Assembly: GCA_021772515.1 (NCBI GenBank)
Contig: JAJFLU010000045.1
Coordinates: 1 to 64,000 of the forward strand
Length of the DNA stretch: 64,000 nt
Reading direction: 5' to 3'
DNA from: Opitutales bacterium
GTDB taxonomy: Bacteria; Verrucomicrobiota; Verrucomicrobiia; Opitutales; UBA2987
Positions 43,632 through 52,411 of this stretch are shown in pieces. How positions within the stretch are numbered: the first letter of the stretch is position 1; each line of letters starts with the position of its first letter. The notes below the pieces were generated by a model. The model was not told the origin of the DNA. It ran no database searches and saw only the letters and a list, made by a program, of their open reading frames with translations. A program made the translations under genes and the position numbers.

Positions 43632-45062
43632 TTAAAGTAAATTCCTGGTCCGGCGTTTGAGCGGAGCCACCGCCTCGAAATGTTGATTGGCGACCGGTTT
43701 GCGGCTCGCGTGGAGCGCCAACGCCAGGGCCCAGAACCGATCGCTATGCCCGTTTTTCCCCCGATCTGCGGTGAACCGGACATGCCCCGCCGCAGTCGTT
43801 TCCTTCTTGATCCCCCGCAGGTCGGAGCGAATGTATTTATCCGCCGGAATCCGCAGCAAACCGCTCTCGAAAGCCGTCCGCACCGGGTAGGCCAGCGTCT
43901 CCTTGATCGGTCCGGTGAAGTGGATCCCCTCCACCTTGTAACCCCCAAATCGCTCCGATGCCCGCTCCGCAAACTGCCGCCCCAACCCCGTTTGGTCGAT
44001 GCACGCCCGCCGCATCCCCGGCAATTCCAGCAGCCGGTTAAAAATCTCCTCCTGTCGGCGAAATGGCGTATTCTCCAGGCATTGCACCCGGCGGGTAAAA
44101 GCCACCCCCGAAACCACCTCGACGACCCAGAATACCGTCAGGTCGCGCACCCTCCCAATATCCACCCCAAGGTAGAGCGAATTGCGCGATTTTCCCAATT
44201 CCTCGTCAGTAAAGTCACCATTCTCCTCCGGCAAATACTCGCATGAGGCGATCAGATCGTAGGACAAAAATGCGGTCGTATCATCCGCCGGGTCGCAGAG
44301 GTATTCCTGCCGCCAGCTCTCCTCGTCTGCGCAGCCGTTTCGCACGAATTGCAAATACTCGTCGCGATCCAGCTCCTTGCGCGGGTCGTCCTCGCCCAGC
44401 TTGGCTTGAATCTTCTCCAGCAAACCCTCCTCGACCGCATCCACAACCGTCACCCGATGGAGGGAAATATCCATCCGGTTGCCCTTATTCCGAGCCTCCT
44501 CGACCAGTGAATTGAAAAAATTATCGCTCCCCCGGTGGGTCGAGATGATCTCCAGACCGCCCCCCCAGGTGATCCCCGGATAGGACACCGCATAGAGCTT
44601 TCGCGGATCGGGATGCAGCGCGAACTCATCCAGCACCCGATGGCCCCGCTTTCCGGCCTGCGCGTCCGGGTTTGACGAAAGCGAATGAATGCGCCTCCCG
44701 TTGGCCAAATGCAAAACTCCCGAAGCGCTCCGCCCCGCCGTATCCAGAACGCGCTCCCGACGCTCGCGGGCCGCCATATTGAGGATTTTGGCAAACGCCC
44801 GGCAATCCTCCAGAAACAACTTCGCCTGCACCGCATCCCGCGAACTGACCCAGGCATCCAGCCGCAAATCCGGCCTCGCCTGCCGCCGCACGACCGAATA
44901 AGCGGTAGCCCAGGAAATACCGATCTGCCGACTCTTCTCCATGATCTTGAGCCGCGAATCATCCTCGATCCACCGCCGCTGATAAGGCAGAAAAAAAGCC
45001 CCAGCCCCAGCCTCAGCCGCCGCCGTCCCCTTATCCGTCTTAGACTGTATTTTAACATTCAT
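43632..45062 (-). CDS. Phage terminase large subunit (Mu gp28-like)
   Basis: About 476 residues. The ATPase half has Walker A-like EKSRQIGIS (42-50) and Walker B HRVLDEF. The nuclease half has the RNase-H-like acidic residues at LGVDIGRVRDLT, RACIDQTGLG and GHSDRFWALALALHA. All catalytic positions I can judge are intact. The ATG at 45062 is chosen; the longer N-terminus to 45119 comes from repeat DNA (RGRRGRRRGRG). Confidence 0.9.
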   Translation of the reverse strand: MNVKIQSKTDKGTAAAEAGAGAFFLPYQRRWIEDDSRLKIMEKSRQIGISWATAYSVVRRQARPDLRLDAWVSSRDAVQAKLFLEDCRAFAKILNMAARERRERVLDTAGRSASGVLHLANGRRIHSLSSNPDAQAGKRGHRVLDEFALHPDPRKLYAVSYPGITWGGGLEIISTHRGSDNFFNSLVEEARNKGNRMDISLHRVTVVDAVEEGLLEKIQAKLGEDDPRKELDRDEYLQFVRNGCADEESWRQEYLCDPADDTTAFLSYDLIASCEYLPEENGDFTDEELGKSRNSLYLGVDIGRVRDLTVFWVVEVVSGVAFTRRVQCLENTPFRRQEEIFNRLLELPGMRRACIDQTGLGRQFAERASERFGGYKVEGIHFTGPIKETLAYPVRTAFESGLLRIPADKYIRSDLRGIKKETTAAGHVRFTADRGKNGHSDRFWALALALHASRKPVANQHFEAVAPLKRRTRNLL

Positions 45063-45084
45063 ATTCAAAAAAGTTAATTCTCCT

Positions 45085-45187
45085 CTCCCTCTTCGTCTTC
45101 CTCTTCGTCCTCTCCCCATCCGTGTTTATCCGTGTAATCCGGGGTTAAAAATCCTTCTTCATCCCGCATCCAGCATCCAGCATTTCC
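45085..45187. repeat. Cluster of three dispersed repeats in the terminase leader
   Basis: A CTTCGTCTTCCTCTTCGTCC stretch (half of the palindrome family) is followed by the inverted CACGGATTACACGGAT unit at 45114-45152 (TTATCCGTGTAATCC). A GCATCCAGCATCCAGCATT run follows at 45166-45184. All three families recur elsewhere. They sit between the candidate small and large terminase genes. Confidence 0.6.
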
Positions 45188-45195
45188 CTTCCCCC

Positions 45196-45651
45196 TCATA
45201 ACAAATTCAACTCCTCCTCGATCTCCCTCAAAGTCTCCTCGCTCAGACCCCCGCCGGTTGATAACGAACGGGCGATTTTCACACTCTCCTTGAGCTGCCG
45301 CTTTTTCTCCTCCCACTCCTCCAGCTTACGCTCCAGATCCGTCGTCTTCAGTTCGAGAGCCTTCCGCTGATTGGTGCTTCCATACAGTTTCTGCACAATG
45401 CTCGAAACCTGCACCAAATCCTCATCGCGCCCCCCATTCAAAAGCCGGTCAAAAAGCTCATTCCAAACGATCGTCAAAGTCGCCCGCGAAACATCATCAT
45501 CCGCCTCGCAAGCCTTGATCACCTCCCGCGCCTTATCACTCGACGAAATAATCCGCCGCAAATACCGCTGAAAAGCCGTCAAAGGAGCCTCCGCAGATTT
45601 GGAAGCAGCGCCACCGCCACTACCAGTCGTAGATTTCAGAGAAATGCTCAT
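45196..45651 (-). CDS. Candidate phage terminase small subunit / gp27-like
   Basis: A 151-residue protein ahead of the large terminase. It has an N-terminal helical region (TAFQRYLRRIISSSDKAREVIKACE) and a long coiled-coil (LELKTTDLERKLEEWEEKKRQLKESV). Position and architecture fit a small terminase (Mu gp27 place), but the sequence match is not decisive. Confidence 0.6.
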   Translation of the reverse strand: MSISLKSTTGSGGGAASKSAEAPLTAFQRYLRRIISSSDKAREVIKACEADDDVSRATLTIVWNELFDRLLNGGRDEDLVQVSSIVQKLYGSTNQRKALELKTTDLERKLEEWEEKKRQLKESVKIARSLSTGGGLSEETLREIEEELNLL

Positions 45652-46098
45652 AAAACCACTCCTCCCGTCACGCTGGAAATCAAACTATTACGAAGTGTAT
45701 TTACGTTCACTATTAATAGGGCAAAAAAAACGAAGTTATTTAAAAATAGAAAAAAAGCGGTCATAATATTTCATAATTAATTGGTTAATAAATGGTTACA
45801 GAGTTATTCGGGTTAAATTAAGTAATTGGAAATGATATCGACACCACCGCACGGCAATCCACCGCGCAGCAGCCCCTACATTATACCAAAAAAATTCATT
45901 CCCACAATGACTGCGTTGGCTGCGTTGGCTGCGTTCGCTAAAAAACTCAAAATTAATAATTATTATTAAGAAAAAACCCCAAAAAACCCAAAAAACCACC
46001 CCCAAACCCACCAAAATCCAAAAATTTTCCTCCATTACTCCCCACATGCCAAAATTTCACATTGAACATGGGCTCCGGTTGCCTTTTGTTACCCTTAG
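45652..46098. other. AT-rich gap upstream of head module with tandem repeat
   Basis: About 450 bases of AT-rich DNA. It should hold the promoter of the minus-strand head genes and that of the plus-strand 46099 gene; none was clear enough to call. It contains the GCAGCCAAC tandem unit at 45897-45939. ORF 45796-46047 minus is probably a by-product (RSQRSQRSHCG is translated repeat). Confidence 0.5.
45897..45939 (-). repeat. GCAGCCAAC tandem repeat, copy 1
   Basis: On the minus strand: AGCGAACGCAGCCAACGCAG, continuing with CCAACGCAGTCATTGTGGG. Copy 2 at 62200-62251 ends with the same CAACGCAGTCATTG(C/T)GGG. Confidence 0.7.
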
Positions 46099-46557
46099 AT
46101 GAACGATAATGAGCGTCAGATCGAATTCGGCGATAACGTTCGGGTTCGGGTAACTCCGTTTACCGAGGAAAAAGGGCTAGCCGGATTGCAGGGACAAGTT
46201 TACGGTGAAACTACCCCGTCTGTCACTAACGTCGAGGTAATCGGAACACTAACGAACGATTATGCTATCAACGCCCACTTCGACGAAAAGGATGGCACGT
46301 TTTGGTTCGCGCCGGATCAATTAGAGTTCGTTGATCATGGACCCGGCACGGAGATTGCAGTTGGCAACAAGAGGATTGTCAGGCGCGAGGACGGTAGTTG
46401 GGCCGAATCAACCATCGAAACCAGAAAGAGCCCATGGTGGAAATTTTGGCAGACCATAATATCATCTAAAAGAAATCTGTTGCCACCCATAATTGCGCAT
46501 GGAATGAACGACACGTTAAACTTCATCCTATTTTACTCCGGCCTAATAGAACGATAG
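46099..46557 (+). CDS. Chimeric hypothetical protein ending in a CPBP-protease tail
   Basis: A 152-residue protein. Residues 1-110 look like a small beta-rich domain (FGDNVRVRVTPFTEEKGLAG, DYAINAHFDEKDGTFWFAPD). From about 124 the sequence becomes LLPPIIAHGMNDTLNFILFY, which is the last helix and HxxxD motif of CPBP-type membrane proteases. The tail alone cannot be catalytic. This looks like a fusion formed by deletion, leaving a soluble domain with a membrane helix. Confidence 0.65.
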   Translation: MNDNERQIEFGDNVRVRVTPFTEEKGLAGLQGQVYGETTPSVTNVEVIGTLTNDYAINAHFDEKDGTFWFAPDQLEFVDHGPGTEIAVGNKRIVRREDGSWAESTIETRKSPWWKFWQTIISSKRNLLPPIIAHGMNDTLNFILFYSGLIER

Positions 46558-46668
46558 CGAAGCGAAGCATGTAATCGCTACTACTCAACTAATCGCCTCC
46601 TAACAATAGACAAATAAACCTGACCGGGCTATGTCGGTAACTACGACAAAGCGTTGGAATGTAAAAGA

Positions 46669-47376
46669 ATGCGGGATCTGAAAGCATCATCCAAAGGAAA
46701 AAACCGTTCGCAGACCGAGGCCAGAACTCGGAGGCACAAATGGAAGATTATTTCAGTTGTTAATCTAACCTTAGGCCTAATCCTTTGGTTTGGCTTCAGC
46801 ACCGACTTCTCGTGGGTGGGTACAGTTTCGGACTTCTGTTACCCTCCGGCTGTTGCTTTCCTGTCCTTGTGCTCGTTAATGTTTACAAGCAAAGCAACCA
46901 GACGTATCTACAAACTCGCCTGTCTGCCGTCACTGATTGGAGGGGGGATTACGCTAATGCTGATGGTTGTAATGATCATTCCACCCTTTACTTTGGGTTC
47001 CCTGTTTGTACTTGACGAAATAAAGCACGAGACATGGCTCCAACGAGCCCTTTCACCAAACGGTGCGCGGGTTGCCAATGTTTACTTTCGGGGTGTTGGA
47101 GCATATGCAGGCGGGAATGGCAGAATCTATGTGCGAATCAGGAATAGGTGGTTGCCATTTGTTGAGCGCGACATATATGAGATTAGTCAGTCCTATGCTC
47201 ACGAGGATACATATGAATATCTTTACTGGAAAGACAACAACACGCTCTATATATCAGGGGAACCTGCACTGGAAGCTCCAAAAAATCGAGAACTAAACGT
47301 AGGAGTTATTCAGTTTAGGATTCCGGTCATTTTTTCTATTTCATTCAACTTAACCAAGTACCTTTTGCAGAGTTGA
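46669..47376 (+). CDS. Hypothetical membrane protein
   Basis: About 235 residues, not recognised. A basic N-terminus precedes three or four hydrophobic helices (ISVVNLTLGLILWFGFSTDF, FCYPPAVAFLSLCSLMF, SLIGGGITLMLMVVMIIPPF). A soluble beta-rich part follows (RVANVYFRGVGAYAGGNGRI, then FVERDIYEI). ATG 46669 is preferred to TTG 46654. It may be a cargo gene of an accessory region, with the preceding gene. Confidence 0.6.
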   Translation: MRDLKASSKGKNRSQTEARTRRHKWKIISVVNLTLGLILWFGFSTDFSWVGTVSDFCYPPAVAFLSLCSLMFTSKATRRIYKLACLPSLIGGGITLMLMVVMIIPPFTLGSLFVLDEIKHETWLQRALSPNGARVANVYFRGVGAYAGGNGRIYVRIRNRWLPFVERDIYEISQSYAHEDTYEYLYWKDNNTLYISGEPALEAPKNRELNVGVIQFRIPVIFSISFNLTKYLLQS

Positions 47377-47481
47377 TTCAGCGATGCCTCAGTGCTGAAA
47401 ATTAAATTTCAATTTGATGTTTAAACACTACACCAACCTATTTATACAGCAAATTGCCAGGCATTCGATCTTGCAAAATAA

Positions 47482-47961
47482 TCAGCATAAAGTGGTCAGG
47501 TTTTTGTAGTGTTTGATGATGTATTCTTGTTCGGTTCGGATGATTTTTTCCTGGTGGAAATCGTTTTCGAATTCTGGGAAAAACGTGTCGCCCTCGATTT
47601 CTTTTTGGACTATGGTTAAATACAGGTCGGAGCAGCGGGCGAGGCCTTGTTGGTAGATTTGGGCTCCTCCGAAAAGCCAAATTTCTTTTTCCGTATCAAG
47701 ATTTTCCACTTCGTCGAGGCTGCGGAATATTGTGATGCCGGTGGTCTGCTCCATCGTCCGGCTGATTACGATATTTTCCCTGCCCGGTAATGGCCGACCG
47801 ATGGACTCATATGTCCGGCGTCCCATGACAATCACCTGCCCGATGGTATTTTGGCGCACCCATTTGAAATCCTCGGGGATTTTCCAGGGAATGGTGTTTT
47901 TGTTGCCGATGACCCGATTGAGGGACATTGCGGCGATGGCTTTCCAGGGTGGTTTGGGCAT
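47482..47961 (-). CDS. folA: Dihydrofolate reductase
   Basis: A 159-residue enzyme reducing dihydrofolate with NADPH. Motifs: AIAAMSLNRVIGNKNTIPWKIPEDFKW (substrate loop), VIVMGRRTYESIGRPLPGR and EIWLFGGAQIYQQ. Length is normal. It follows thyA on the same strand after a repeat-filled spacer. Confidence 0.95.
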   Translation of the reverse strand: MPKPPWKAIAAMSLNRVIGNKNTIPWKIPEDFKWVRQNTIGQVIVMGRRTYESIGRPLPGRENIVISRTMEQTTGITIFRSLDEVENLDTEKEIWLFGGAQIYQQGLARCSDLYLTIVQKEIEGDTFFPEFENDFHQEKIIRTEQEYIIKHYKNLTTLC

Positions 47962-48096
47962 GTGAAGAGGATGCGGGATGAGGGGAGGAAAGAGGATGCG
48001 AGATGCTGGATGCAGGAAGGGAAAGAAGGGAATTTTAACCGCAGATTTCGCAGATTTGCACAGATGGGAGAGAGAGGATGGTTTTATTTAAATAAA
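47962..48096. repeat. Repeat cluster in the thyA-folA spacer
   Basis: GGATGC-type words (GAGGATGCGGGATGAGG, GAGATGCTGGATGCAGG) are followed by TTTTAACCGCAGATTTCGCA at 48034 and GATTTGCACAGATGGGA. The latter is a variant of the CACGGATTACACGGAT family. Confidence 0.55.
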
Positions 48097-48897
48097 TTAT
48101 ACTGCTATGGGCGCTTTGATTGCGGGGTGGGGGTCGTAGCCGATTACCTCGAAGTCTGGATAGGTGAAATAGTGGATATTCTTGATTGCGGGGTTGAGTT
48201 TCATTTGGGGGAGGGGGCGAAATTCACGGGAGAGCTGCAATTTCACCTGCTCGAGGTGGTTGGTGTAAATATGCAGATCGCCAAAGCTGTGGACAAATTC
48301 TCCCGGTTTCAGGCCGCAAACCTGCGCCACCATCAAGGTCAACATGGCGTAGGAGGCGATGTTGAAGGGCACGCCGAGAAAGAGATCGGCGCTGCGTTGG
48401 TAAAGCTGACAACTGAGTGTGCCCTCCTCGACATCCACATAAAACTGAAAAAGCGCGTGGCAGGGGCTGAGGGCCATTTGGTCCAATTCACCGGGATTCC
48501 AGGCAGTCACAATGTGGCGGCGGCTGAAGGGATTTCGTTGAATTTGCTCGATGACCCGGTCGATTTGGTTGACTGAACTGCCATCCGGTTTTCGCCAATC
48601 GCACCACTGAGCCCCGTAGATACGTCCTAGATCACCTTGCTCATTGGCCCATTCATCCCAGATCGATACCTTGTGTTCGTGCAGGTATTGCAGTGTGGTC
48701 TCACCCCGCAGAAACCAGAGCAATTCATGGGTAATGGACTTCGAATGGACTTTTTTGGTGGTCAGAAGCGGAAAATTCTCGCGGAGGTCAAATCGCGCCT
48801 GTGCTCCGAAAATCGAGATCGTGCCCACGCCGGTGCGGTCCTTTCGCGTTTTGCCCTTTTTGAGGACCAGATTGAGAAGATCGTGATATTCTTGCAT
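48097..48897 (-). CDS. thyA: Thymidylate synthase
   Basis: A 266-residue enzyme methylating dUMP with methylene-THF. Catalytic Cys in [14 protein letters not shown]; dUMP-phosphate Arg region [12 protein letters not shown]; folate and dUMP contacts in [22 protein letters not shown]. Length is normal for bacterial ThyA. DHF made here is recycled by the adjacent folA product. Confidence 0.96.
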   Translation of the reverse strand: MQEYHDLLNLVLKKGKTRKDRTGVGTISIFGAQARFDLRENFPLLTTKKVHSKSITHELLWFLRGETTLQYLHEHKVSIWDEWANEQGDLGRIYGAQWCDWRKPDGSSVNQIDRVIEQIQRNPFSRRHIVTAWNPGELDQMALSPCHALFQFYVDVEEGTLSCQLYQRSADLFLGVPFNIASYAMLTLMVAQVCGLKPGEFVHSFGDLHIYTNHLEQVKLQLSREFRPLPQMKLNPAIKNIHYFTYPDFEVIGYDPHPAIKAPIAV

Positions 48898-49088
48898 GAG
48901 GAATGAAAAATTTTAGTCGCTGTTAAATTATTGAAAAACCCTGTATCGAAGGAAGTTTTATTATGCCGGAAAGTCAATGACCGGTTGTAGGAGGTCGCAT
49001 TTATCTGATCGAAGAGCCACAATTTTCGATTTGGTATTGATTCAGGTTTTGGCTTGATTACTTTCCGATTTGGGGCTAAGGGGTAAAC

Positions 49089-49499
49089 ATGTATTATAGC
49101 CTGAAAAAGGTCGCCGCAATTATTCTGACGACGGGGTGGGTATTTGCGGTGAGTGCGCCGGATGTTTCTGGAGCGCTTGCCAAGGGGAGACATGCTGCGG
49201 ACCAGGCGAGTGGATTTTCGCGGTCATTTCCAGCCAGTTTCGCCAATAACTCCATCAAAAAGCCCTACCGGGCGGCGAAAAAAACGTGGCGTGGTACGCG
49301 CAAAGTCACCGGGATGGCCAGCCGCATTTCAAACCTTGCTCCGACCAATTTGAAGCCCGGCAAAGGTGGCAAAAGAAAAGCCTTTCGGTCGGCAAAGAAA
49401 TTATATTTCACAGGAAAAGTCGGCATGGCTGAAAGCGCAGCCTCTGCCACCATAGCGCAGGTCGGTTTTTCTAAACCATTGGTAAATTCATCCCGATAA
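49089..49499 (+). CDS. Exported basic hypothetical protein
   Basis: A 136-residue protein with signal peptide (VAAIILTTGWVFAVSAPDVSG) and a Lys/Arg-rich mature part (KKPYRAAKKTWRGTRKVTG, GKGGKRKAFRSAKKLYFTG). The RBS GGGG before ATG 49089 is good. No family was recognised. It is followed 22 bases later by an EEP hydrolase. Confidence 0.7.
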   Translation: MYYSLKKVAAIILTTGWVFAVSAPDVSGALAKGRHAADQASGFSRSFPASFANNSIKKPYRAAKKTWRGTRKVTGMASRISNLAPTNLKPGKGGKRKAFRSAKKLYFTGKVGMAESAASATIAQVGFSKPLVNSSR

Positions 49500-49521
49500 A
49501 ATAGATGGCTAGTAGCTGATT

Positions 49522-50289
49522 ATGGCATCATTTAAAGCGATTTCATTCAACATGCAATGGGGCCAGATCTGGGATGAGGATCAGCCCGATGATGCCCCCG
49601 TCCGTCTCGATATGACGGTCGAGGAGATCCTCAAGCATGATGCCGATATCGTCATGCTCCAGGAGGTTGAGCGGGTGGTTCCGGGAAGTGGCCAGGTTCA
49701 GCCGCCGCCGAATTATACGCGCATCAAGAAAGAATTACCGCAGTATGACAGTTTTTTCAGTTATCCTGCCTCCGATACGAGGGAGCTTCCTTTTGGCTAC
49801 GGTTTGGCCATTTTTAGTAAAACACCCCTCACCGATACTCGCAAAGTGGATCTCCCGGCGCCATCCATCAGTTTCGAGTTCAATGGTGAAAGAACCTCGC
49901 CTACGGACCGGCTGTTGATTGGCGCAAAAACAAAAATCAACGGGCAGGAGTTGCAGGTTTTCAATACCCATTTGCAGGCATTTTTTATCATCAACTACAC
50001 GAGCGACGACTATCCCGGGCAGCGTGATATTTTGGTCGAACAGCTAAAAACCTCCACCATACCGACCATTTTGGGTGGCGATTTTAATTCCGCCCCGAAG
50101 GAAGGCACCATCGACCAAATTGAATCAACCGGCTTTCGCACCTCCCAGAAAGAGACGATTACCTGGCGCAGGATGCCCTTTGTCCTCGATCACATTTTTT
50201 ACAACCACGGGCTGAGTTTAAAATCTGTGGAAATTTGCGAAACAGTGGCCTCCGACCATCATCCCCTAAAGGCCATCTTCGAAATCTGA
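49522..50289 (+). CDS. Endonuclease/exonuclease/phosphatase-family hydrolase
   Basis: A 255-residue EEP-fold protein. Motifs: ISFNMQWG (Asn), VMLQEVERV (catalytic Glu), FNTHLQAFF, TILGGDFNSAP (Asp/Asn) and C-terminal VASDHHPLKAIFE (Asp-His). No signal peptide, so cytoplasmic. The substrate could be DNA or a phosphodiester lipid; this cannot be resolved. Confidence 0.9.
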   Translation: MASFKAISFNMQWGQIWDEDQPDDAPVRLDMTVEEILKHDADIVMLQEVERVVPGSGQVQPPPNYTRIKKELPQYDSFFSYPASDTRELPFGYGLAIFSKTPLTDTRKVDLPAPSISFEFNGERTSPTDRLLIGAKTKINGQELQVFNTHLQAFFIINYTSDDYPGQRDILVEQLKTSTIPTILGGDFNSAPKEGTIDQIESTGFRTSQKETITWRRMPFVLDHIFYNHGLSLKSVEICETVASDHHPLKAIFEI

Positions 50290-50325
50290 AGCCCGCCGGA
50301 TGGCGCGTTTAATGCCCACGGCGTT

Positions 50326-50616
50326 TCAGGTGTTTTCCTGGCGGATTTTTTCCTTTTTTTCCTCCATTTCCTCGTGGAGACGCTCTTTTTCTCTGACCAA
50401 TTGCATGCGGATTTGCTCGGCTTCGAGGGGGTCGCCCTTGTGTTCGGCATCCATTAGCTGTTTTCTGAGGAAAATTTCACGCTCGGCCATTTTGGCTTTG
50501 TAGCGGCTGGAAATATCGGCCAATTGCTCGCGTTGCTGATCGGTAAGCGGGTTGGCCGCCTCAGGATCTTCGGAATTCAGGCGCTCCATGGCAAGTTCGT
50601 AGGCAGATTTCATCAT
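50326..50616 (-). CDS. Coiled-coil hypothetical protein
   Basis: A 96-residue charged helical protein (LTDQQREQLADISSRYKAKM, AEQIRMQLVREKERLHEEME). Function unknown. Its start codon lies in a copy of the CATCATCGAATTTGAGATAG repeat end (50611-50635), so the N-terminus or promoter is shaped by the repeat. Confidence 0.7.
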   Translation of the reverse strand: MMKSAYELAMERLNSEDPEAANPLTDQQREQLADISSRYKAKMAEREIFLRKQLMDAEHKGDPLEAEQIRMQLVREKERLHEEMEEKKEKIRQENT

Positions 50617-50635
50617 CGAATTTGAGATAGGTTCT
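50611..50635. repeat. Solo end of the TTGAGATARGTTCT repeat family
   Basis: CATCATCGAATTTGAGATAG followed by GTTCT matches the right end of the 11180-11454 element (CATCATCGAAATTGAGATAG GTTCT) with one mismatch. Confidence 0.6.
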
Positions 50636-50643
50636 ACTATTTT

Positions 50644-52302
50644 TCAGGCTATGATGCTTGTTCCAGCGATCACGACAAGAAACAATAGAAGAGGTGGAAC
50701 GAAAAATGCCAAGCCCGAAGGCTCCTGCCGTTTTTTTGCATGGAGCAGCAGCATCGACCCTAGGATGACCAACGCGGCCAATGGCCCTGTTAATCGCCAG
50801 GTATAATTCAATCGCCAGAAAAATCCGGGTAATTCCTGGGAAACCGCTATCAGGGCATCCAAAAACCACAAAATCAACCAGGCTCCGTGGTTAAAAAAGG
50901 CGCTCAACCATGTCAGGCTCAGAAGGCCGAAAAATATCGAGATGAAGCCGCCCGCGACGAGCAAACCCACCAGGGGAACGAGCGCCATGTTGAGAAAAAT
51001 AGCTCCGGGTGTGAAAATCTGAAAATATTGGATGGTCAAGGGGCTGCTCATCACGCCTGCCGCCAAACTGACGCCAAATAGTTCCAACAAACTTCCCGAC
51101 CCCGAAGAAATGACTCGGTGATGCCAGCGATAGCTTGTTTCCGGAAGACCCCGAAAAGGACGGAAATATTCGGTCAATTTTGCTCCCAGCGGCGCTCCAT
51201 AGAGAATAATTGCTGCGACCACCGCGTAGGAGAGTTGAAAACCGGAATTCCAAAGCTGCGCCGGATTCAGAAGTAGGACCGCAATTGCCGAGAGAATGAG
51301 GGCGGAAAACGGGGCGGGACTTCTTGTAAATGCGATCGACCCCCAGAAAAACGAGACCATGAGGAAAGCCCGGATGGCCGAGGGGGTTCCGCCCGTTATT
51401 TGGACGTAGAGAAAAAGAGCTCCGAGTCCCAACCAAGCCGAAAATGCGCGCGGCAGTCGCAAAAGCATGAAAAAATAGTGCAAGGCCATCGCCGCAGCCC
51501 CCACATGCAGGCCACTGATGGCAAAAAAGTGCATGGTTCCGCTCGCAAGGTATCTCTCCTTTTGCTCCTTGGTCAGAGCGGTCTTTTTTCCTAGCAAAAT
51601 GGCCGAATACGCGTTTTGCCACTCGTTTCCCTCCCTGGAACCCAATCGAAGTATGCCCTCGAATCGGTCGTTCTGTCTCTGGCAAAATCGGTAAAACCAG
51701 TTCGCTTTTTTAACCCGCTCCAAAATTCGGCCCCGCCGCAGTTCAAAATAGGTTCCCGTTTTGTTCAGGTAATGGCCGAATGTTTCCCCGCCTTCTTTTT
51801 CGCCGATGAAACTTAGAATACCCCGACCTCGAAAAACCTCCGAGCGCACCGGGGAGGGCTCTTCTGCCAGCGGATCGAGTTGGAAAAACACCTTTTGACC
51901 TTCGAGTTCCTTTAAAATCCGGGGTGCCTCCCGAATGAGAGCGATTCCGGTGGTGCGCCCATAATGATCCTCCAATTGAAAAGTTCGCTTCGTAACCAAA
52001 ACCAGCTCGGCCTCGCGAGGAGGGAGGAAATCCCAGTCGGCTGGCGGAAGGTTCAAGCGATGCGAATAATACCCCCAAGCAAGGCATGTCGCCGAAACAA
52101 GGAAAATTACCGGCCAGAAATTAGATGAGGATTTGTTCTTTTTTCGGGTCGCCAACAGGCAGGCAGCCAAGGCTCCCACGCACCCGGCGGCAACCAGCAA
52201 AAAAGAGGTGGCCTGCCGAAAGGTATCCGCCAGAACAAACCCAAAAATAAGAGGCCCCACCAGCCAAAGCAGCGGCGCCCGTGAGCGGTAATTTTTACTC
52301 AT
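50644..52302 (-). CDS. comEC: ComEC/Rec2-family DNA uptake membrane protein
   Basis: A 552-residue protein with N-terminal helices, a DUF4131-like soluble part and the Competence channel domain. The latter has HFFAISGLHVGAAAMALHYFF (diagnostic ISGLHV), RAFLMVSFFWGSIAF and repeated helices. The C-terminal metallo-beta-lactamase domain of full-length ComEC (about 750 residues) is absent, as in several lineages. It should carry single-stranded DNA across the inner membrane. It is divergent from rarA with a 109-base gap. Confidence 0.9.
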   Translation of the reverse strand: MSKNYRSRAPLLWLVGPLIFGFVLADTFRQATSFLLVAAGCVGALAACLLATRKKNKSSSNFWPVIFLVSATCLAWGYYSHRLNLPPADWDFLPPREAELVLVTKRTFQLEDHYGRTTGIALIREAPRILKELEGQKVFFQLDPLAEEPSPVRSEVFRGRGILSFIGEKEGGETFGHYLNKTGTYFELRRGRILERVKKANWFYRFCQRQNDRFEGILRLGSREGNEWQNAYSAILLGKKTALTKEQKERYLASGTMHFFAISGLHVGAAAMALHYFFMLLRLPRAFSAWLGLGALFLYVQITGGTPSAIRAFLMVSFFWGSIAFTRSPAPFSALILSAIAVLLLNPAQLWNSGFQLSYAVVAAIILYGAPLGAKLTEYFRPFRGLPETSYRWHHRVISSGSGSLLELFGVSLAAGVMSSPLTIQYFQIFTPGAIFLNMALVPLVGLLVAGGFISIFFGLLSLTWLSAFFNHGAWLILWFLDALIAVSQELPGFFWRLNYTWRLTGPLAALVILGSMLLLHAKKRQEPSGLAFFVPPLLLFLVVIAGTSIIA

Positions 52303-52364
52303 ACTCCCTGGTTTTGCAAATATCGGCGGTCATCGTCGGAATGGGGTTTAAAACCATTAGGGGT

Positions 52365-52387
52365 AATCCTCGCTTGCAAGCAAGATT
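52365..52387. promoter_or_regulatory. Imperfect palindrome between comEC and rarA
   Basis: AATCCTCGCTTGCAAGCAAG continuing ATT is a 23-base near-palindrome centred on GCTTGCAAGC in the divergent region. It could be an operator or a hairpin; there is no further support. Confidence 0.3.
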
Positions 52388-52411
52388 CCTTTTTTGCCAT
52401 ATTCGCTTCTG

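Noticed and set aside
46558-46668. Possible integron attC site (CGCCTCCTAACAATAG and GCGTTGGAATG words around the small genes)
   Set aside because: The core sites do not match RYYYAAC/GTTRRRY, and no strong attC-like fold or integrase was found.
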